Source: Chloroflexota bacterium (GTDB lineage Bacteria; Chloroflexota; Ktedonobacteria; Ktedonobacterales; JADMIN01). From it: DNA of 64,000 bases. The notes under the pieces are model-generated. The model did no database searches. It was not told the origin of the DNA and worked only from the letters and a program-made list of their open reading frames with translations. The translations under genes and the position numbers were made by a program. The stretch is taken from assembly GCA_021323855.1 (NCBI GenBank), contig JAJPKE010000009.1, forward strand, positions 186,001 to 250,000. The letters run 5' to 3'. Shown here one piece after another: positions 60,197 to 64,000 of the stretch. Positions within the stretch are counted from its first letter, which is position 1. Every line of letters begins with the position of its first letter.

Positions 60197-61309
60197 ATGA
60201 AGACAGGTGCGAACGAGTTCCAACGAGTTGGAAGGCTGGGAAAGCATATGGTCTCGTCTCTTTCTGGTCTCTCTGAGGTCATCAGGGCAGGCGTGCCTCG
60301 TGGTGATTCTGGCGAATCGCTACCGCTGCCACGCGAACTGTATATCGAAAGCACGACCCGCTGCAACGAGTCCTGCGATCAGTGTCCGCGTACCCATCTT
60401 GGGCGCGAGGCGGACCGCGATATCACACTTGGCGAAGTGCAGCAGATCATCGAGCAGTTTCCGGCGCTCGAACGGGTGGTGCTGCATGGATTAGGCGAGC
60501 CGTTGCTTAATAAGGAATTACCGGCAATCGTCGCGTATTTGCGCTCGCGTGATGTCTATACCCTCTTCAATTCAAATGCGCTGTTGCTCAACGCAAAGCG
60601 CGGACGCGCATTGATTGACGCCGGATTGAACGAACTGCGGGTTTCGCTCGATGGCGCTACACCTGCCACCTACGCGCGTGTGCGTGGCGTCAACGAGAAG
60701 GCGCTGCCGCTGATTACCAGCAATCTGAAGCAATTCCAGGCGTTGAAGCGCGACTTGGTTGTGTCGCTGCCCAGGGTGTCGCTCTGGTTCACCGCGATGC
60801 ACGAAAACTTTACGGAGTTGCCGCAGGTGGTCGAAATCGCCGCTGCCGCTGGCGTGCCGGAGGTATACGTGCAGCGGTTCATCTTCTTCGGCAAAGGGTT
60901 AGCGACCGCAGATCAGGCGATCTACCGCCAGATGCGCGAGCAAGAACATGCCGTCTTGCATGCAGCAGAAGCGCGGTGCAGAGAACTCGGCATCTCATTC
61001 ACCGCCACTGGCGCAACGGAACCTGTGACGTACTTGGAGCGCGGCGCAGATACCGAGAAAACGCAACCCTGGAAAGGTTGCCGGCGACCCTACACGCTTG
61101 CCTATATCACCGCGCATGGGAATGTCTACTCCTGCTGTTTTGCGCCTTTTACTCCTGGCCCGCTGAGCAAGAAATGGCTGGGCAACGCTTTTGAAACGCC
61201 GTTTGAGCGTATCTGGAATGGCGAGCGGTATCAAGCGTTCCGCGCGGCATTTGAGAGCGATACCCCCTGGCCGCAGTGCGCTGACTGTGGCACAAAGTGG
61301 AGCCTCTAG
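60197..61309 (+). CDS. Radical SAM protein with SPASM-like C-terminus
   Basis: 370 residues. The 4Fe-4S/SAM motif is TTRCNESCDQCPRTH (CxxxCxxC), followed by LHGLGEPLLNKELPAIV (GGE-like) and LNELRVSLDGATPATY. The C-terminal region holds KGCRRPYTLAYITAHGNVYSCCF and WPQCADCG, the cysteines of a SPASM/Twitch auxiliary cluster. Such enzymes modify peptides, sugars or carbohydrate intermediates; no precursor peptide gene was found nearby. ATG 60197 and 60248 are both possible. It ends the operon that begins with the GT2 gene; the spacing from the aminotransferase is 36 bases. Confidence 0.88.
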   Translation: MKTGANEFQRVGRLGKHMVSSLSGLSEVIRAGVPRGDSGESLPLPRELYIESTTRCNESCDQCPRTHLGREADRDITLGEVQQIIEQFPALERVVLHGLGEPLLNKELPAIVAYLRSRDVYTLFNSNALLLNAKRGRALIDAGLNELRVSLDGATPATYARVRGVNEKALPLITSNLKQFQALKRDLVVSLPRVSLWFTAMHENFTELPQVVEIAAAAGVPEVYVQRFIFFGKGLATADQAIYRQMREQEHAVLHAAEARCRELGISFTATGATEPVTYLERGADTEKTQPWKGCRRPYTLAYITAHGNVYSCCFAPFTPGPLSKKWLGNAFETPFERIWNGERYQAFRAAFESDTPWPQCADCGTKWSL

Positions 61310-61382
61310 CCGCGCTGTAGCTATGGATGACATATGAGTGATGACAATGAACGGAAAGAAGAACGGGAGCGGGATGAAGTAA

Positions 61383-62195
61383 TTATGGGTCCATGCGCAG
61401 GTGTTCTCCATAGGCGCGTACCACCGGGGTGCCACTCTCTGCCAGCTCAATGACCTGGCGGGAAATGACACCACGCTCGCCACGTGGCGCTACCTGTGTT
61501 TCAATGCGCAATTTATCGCCGGCCATCACTTCATGGATGTATTCGATATGATAAAAGCGGGGGCGAAGATTGGTGCCGCCAACCTTCGGTTGCCTCGTCT
61601 GCATAGCGTGATAGAACGCCTCACTCAGCCAGTCGGCGTAGACGCAATTGTTGATGTGCTGCTGGGTGTCTACTTCATATTCCCGCGCCTGAAGTGTAAA
61701 CACTGCGGGTACGCCTGAAGTTGGGTAGTTGCCCTGCCTCGTTGCGCAGCGCAGTGAGAGGGCATGGCCTGCACTCTGCATGGCGTCGAGCAAATCGTCA
61801 GATATGCGCGTGAGTTGCCCGCGCGCGGTGTCGAAGTATGCCCAGCGCGCGCTCGCCCTGGCGACCATCGCGCCAGTTGTCGCGTGCCAGATGGCATAGT
61901 CACGTTGCGCCTGCACCCGCCGATATTCTGCGACCCAGGTGGCCAGTCGCAGCTCCTCACCAATGTGAGGCAACCTGCCGAGTAGGATATCCATCTCGCG
62001 CACGACCCAGGCGGTATGATGACGCTGATACCAGGAAGGATCGAAGCCGAGGGCAGTTGACGCATCGGTGGCAAGCGCCTCGCAGAAGCGAAGCGCCGTG
62101 CTTAGGCCGACCATGCCGTTACGTGCTACTTCATAACTGCGCACGCGCAACTGATCGCTGAACACCTCGTCCGGCATGCTCAGGATGTCCCTCAT
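61383..62195 (-). CDS. Acyl-ACP thioesterase (FatA/FatB-like, double hotdog)
   Basis: 270 residues. FSDQLRVRSYEVARNGMVGLSTALRFCEALA at the start (in two blocks), WVVREMDILLGRLPHIGEEL, RASARWAYFDTARGQLTRI, and a second hotdog with EVDTQQHINNCVYADWLSEAF, where the Asn and His are the catalytic positions of the family. It would release free fatty acids from acyl-ACP. Its start codon overlaps the end of the upstream adenosyltransferase gene by four bases, so the two are co-translated although no shared pathway is obvious. Confidence 0.88.
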   Translation of the reverse strand: MRDILSMPDEVFSDQLRVRSYEVARNGMVGLSTALRFCEALATDASTALGFDPSWYQRHHTAWVVREMDILLGRLPHIGEELRLATWVAEYRRVQAQRDYAIWHATTGAMVARASARWAYFDTARGQLTRISDDLLDAMQSAGHALSLRCATRQGNYPTSGVPAVFTLQAREYEVDTQQHINNCVYADWLSEAFYHAMQTRQPKVGGTNLRPRFYHIEYIHEVMAGDKLRIETQVAPRGERGVISRQVIELAESGTPVVRAYGEHLRMDP

Positions 62196-62737
62196 GCGTG
62201 CGCCTCCGTGCTTCCACCCTGTTTGGCTTCCAAATAGCGCGCCAGGATGAAGACGACATCGGAGAGCCGGTTGAGATAGCGTATCAGGTCCACGTTCTGG
62301 ATGGCGCCGTCATGCAAAAGGCGAACGGCCATGCGTTCGCCGCGCCGGATGATGGTGCGCGCGAGGTCGAGCGCAGCGCCATCGAGTGAATCGCCAGGAA
62401 TGATGAACTTATTTGGGATGTTGACCTCGTTCTTGAGCGTCTCTTCGGTGGCTTCGAGCCAGTGTACATGATCGGATGTGATCTGCATGCCGACAGCGCT
62501 GAGGTGTTCTGGCGGCGTTGCGAGTTCTGCCATCAGCGTGTAGAGGTCGCGCTGCATGTGGAGGATAATGTCGCGGGCCTTCGCATCCTGTGTGCTGGCG
62601 CGTGCCAGACCCAATGCTGAGGTGGCTTCATCTATCGTCCCGAAGGTATCAGGGCGCGCATCATATTTGGGCACACGTTGTTCACCCAGTAAACTGGTGT
62701 ACCCGGTATCACCGGTGCCGGTGGTGACTTTTGCCAT
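62192..62737 (-). CDS. ATP:cob(I)alamin adenosyltransferase, PduO type
   Basis: 181 residues. The N-terminal TGTGDTGYTSLLGEQRVPKYD is the ATP-binding loop of PduO-type enzymes, TFGTIDEATSALGLAR follows, and the C-terminus has RTIIRRGERMAVRLL and LIRYLNRLSDVVFILARYLE, with the Arg and Asn residues typical of the active site. It makes adenosylcobalamin. No other cobalamin gene or B12-dependent enzyme is in the window, and no riboswitch was seen upstream. The thioesterase gene follows with an ATGA overlap. Confidence 0.95.
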   Translation of the reverse strand: MAKVTTGTGDTGYTSLLGEQRVPKYDARPDTFGTIDEATSALGLARASTQDAKARDIILHMQRDLYTLMAELATPPEHLSAVGMQITSDHVHWLEATEETLKNEVNIPNKFIIPGDSLDGAALDLARTIIRRGERMAVRLLHDGAIQNVDLIRYLNRLSDVVFILARYLEAKQGGSTEAHA

Positions 62738-63092
62738 GGTGTGTATCTTTCTCCCAATCTCATCGTTGTTTGGTCATCTCTTCTCATGTTTTGCGTAGCA
62801 TCGCTCCAACCTCATTTTAATCGTAGTATATGGAAGAGCGGCGCGCAATTCTTCTTATAGTCAATGACTCTTATGACCCGCGAGATTTTGACAAAGCCAG
62901 AACGACTCCTCCAGACATACGCCAGATACACATCAGCATTCAGGATGATGCGTATGATACTCTATGAGACAAAGGTTATGGTTGAGGCGTTGCGGGGGGC
63001 GAAGTCTGGTAGTGTTTGGTAATGTACTGAGCGCAGCCGATTGTTTGAGGTGAGTGCTGACCAGCGCAGAGTGAGTAGAGGATGAGTGGTAC
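62738..63092. other. 355-base intergenic stretch between divergent genes
   Basis: No gene or RNA is supported. TTGACA at about 62887 has no matching -10 at the right distance. The stretch is richer in A+T than its surroundings and must contain promoters for the adenosyltransferase (minus) and the receiver protein (plus), which I cannot place. Confidence 0.4.
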
Positions 63093-63470
63093 ATGCCTGC
63101 TCCAGAGCCTATCCTTGCTGTGGATGATAGCGCACCGATCCGTGAGATGATCGTTTCAGTCCTCAAGCCGTATGGACACCATGTAGTAACTGCATCGAAC
63201 GGGCAGGAGGCGCTTCAACGCTTGCGCGCAGCGGTTGAGCCATATGTTGTTCTCCTGGATATCGTCATGCCGGTTTTAGACGGGATTGCGCTTTGTCATG
63301 AGATAGAACAGGATCCCACTTTGCGCGATGCCGGGCACAAAATCATTTTGATGTCCTCAACCGTAAGGCTTTCTGCGTCTGATATTCCGAGGACATCCGG
63401 TCAACTCATTAAGCCATTCTCACGTCAACAATTGTTGGATGCGGTGGTTGCTACTCGTCAGTCAACATGA
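63093..63470 (+). CDS. Single-domain response regulator (receiver only)
   Basis: 125 residues. ILAVDDSAPIREMIVSVLKPYG gives the acidic pocket, VVLLDIVMPVLDGI the phospho-accepting Asp near residue 54, LMSSTVR the Ser/Thr switch, and QLIKPFSRQQLL the conserved Lys. There is no output domain, so it acts as a CheY- or Spo0F-like relay. No kinase is adjacent. Confidence 0.9.
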   Translation: MPAPEPILAVDDSAPIREMIVSVLKPYGHHVVTASNGQEALQRLRAAVEPYVVLLDIVMPVLDGIALCHEIEQDPTLRDAGHKIILMSSTVRLSASDIPRTSGQLIKPFSRQQLLDAVVATRQST

Positions 63471-63569
63471 GCATGAGATGGTATGTATTCCGTGACTATA
63501 TGAAAACCTGAAAGCACGCAGTGATATAACTAGCAGTGCGGGCTTCGTAACGATCGGGAGTCCAGACCG

Positions 63570-64000
63570 CTAGACAAGCTGTGCGTTGACGCTGATCTCG
63601 ACATTGTTCCGCAGCGCATTTGAGACAGGGCAACCCTGTTCAGCCTTCTGTGCGAGTTCAGCAAATTGCTCGGCTGTGATGCCAGCGACATGACCACGCA
63701 CATCCAGTATCATCGTAGCAACCTTGAGTCCTGCGTCGGTGCGCGCTAACGTGCAGGTCGCTGTCACCTGCACCTGCTCTGCCGGTTTACCTGCCTGCGC
63801 CAGTGTATTAGTGAGCGCCATCGCATAACACGCAGCGTGCGCGGAGGCCAGCAACTCTTCGGGACTGGTCTTCCCGTCGGATTGCTCCGTCCGCGAGGCC
63901 CAGGTCACCGCCAGATCATGGAGAGCGCCACTGCCGGCATCGAGCGTTCCGCTACCTTCCCGCAAGCTACCATTCCATTGCACCGTCGCCTGTCGTTCTG
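63570..64000 (-). CDS. OsmC-family peroxiredoxin, start cut by the window edge
   Basis: About 143 residues are visible; the frame is open to the last bases with ERQATVQWNGSLREG, so the start codon is a few residues outside. Redox cysteines lie in SAHAACYAMAL and QGCPVSNALRNN, as in OsmC/Ohr proteins that reduce organic hydroperoxides. KTSPEELLASAHAAC is the family's typical motif and points to the OsmC rather than the Ohr branch. Nothing follows it closely on the minus strand. Confidence 0.93.
   Translation of the reverse strand, partial: ERQATVQWNGSLREGSGTLDAGSGALHDLAVTWASRTEQSDGKTSPEELLASAHAACYAMALTNTLAQAGKPAEQVQVTATCTLARTDAGLKVATMILDVRGHVAGITAEQFAELAQKAEQGCPVSNALRNNVEISVNAQLV

Noticed and set aside
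61334-61453. 39-codon plus-strand ORF starting MSDDNERKEERERDEV
   Set aside because: The first half looks protein-like, but the second half is antisense to the thioesterase gene's end and reads as noise.
1-64000. CRISPR array, rRNA or tRNA genes, riboswitches, IS transposases
   Set aside because: No spaced repeats of CRISPR type, no tRNA- or rRNA-like sequence and no transposase ORF were recognised on reading both strands; a covariance-model search could still find an RNA I missed.

Overview
The window is a 64 kb piece of a moderately GC-rich bacterial chromosome. Genes are dense, lie on both strands, often overlap by 4-14 bases, and usually have good GGAG-type ribosome binding sites. Coenzyme F420 genes (cofD, cofC, cofE and F420-dependent enzymes), a Firmicutes/Actinobacteria-style SOS box ahead of dinB, a sigma-54 gene and many dispersed palindromic repeats make a Chloroflexota bacterium (Ktedonobacteria-like) the best guess. 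That placement is inference: no rRNA or tRNA gene was seen.

Layout. 1-1.7 kb: the end of an integrated element, with a tyrosine recombinase behind a clear promoter. 1.9-12.2 kb: a purine-ring degradation locus. A minus-strand run encodes OHCU decarboxylase, uricase, HIU hydrolase, allantoate amidohydrolase, allantoinase, a fused FAD/2Fe-2S xanthine dehydrogenase subunit, the molybdopterin subunit and a DUF3830 protein; an 8-oxoguanine-deaminase-like gene is divergent. Together they could carry purines to ureidoglycine, releasing ammonia. 12.9-14.2 kb: flavin reductase and a membrane-anchored unknown. 14.4-19.3 kb: F420 operon (two LLM oxidoreductases, a PPOX protein, CofD-CofC-CofE). 19.3-24 kb: palindromic repeats, small unknowns, a 629-residue protein with a nucleoside-phosphorylase-like C-terminus, and DNA polymerase IV. 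24.4-30.1 kb: secA and a Lon-like protease. 30.3-36.7 kb: SDR, cysteine desulfurase, a thioredoxin/CsoR-family operon, mannose-6-phosphate isomerase, a MocA-like and a NadD-like nucleotidyltransferase. 36.9-47.2 kb: sigma-54 with an inserted zinc ribbon, membrane proteins including a GT39-like transferase, a phospholipase D, and a membrane NACHT-like ATPase with HEAT repeats. 47.4-53.9 kb: HTH regulator, metallo-beta-lactamase-fold hydrolase, glycogen branching enzyme and a two-component system. 54.1-61.3 kb: a tight six-gene operon of unknown product (GT2, TIGR04282-like, GT87-like, sulfite-oxidase-family molybdoenzyme, aminotransferase, radical SAM). 61.4-64 kb: acyl-ACP thioesterase, PduO-type adenosyltransferase, a receiver protein and an OsmC protein cut by the edge.

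The best candidates for undescribed biology are the six-gene operon at 54.1-61.3 kb, the 629-residue phosphorylase-like protein, the membrane NACHT-HEAT ATPase, the zinc-ribbon sigma-54, the thioredoxin/CsoR operon with a visible promoter and operator, and a recurrent in-frame 9-bp tandem repeat at the ends or loops of at least seven unrelated genes.
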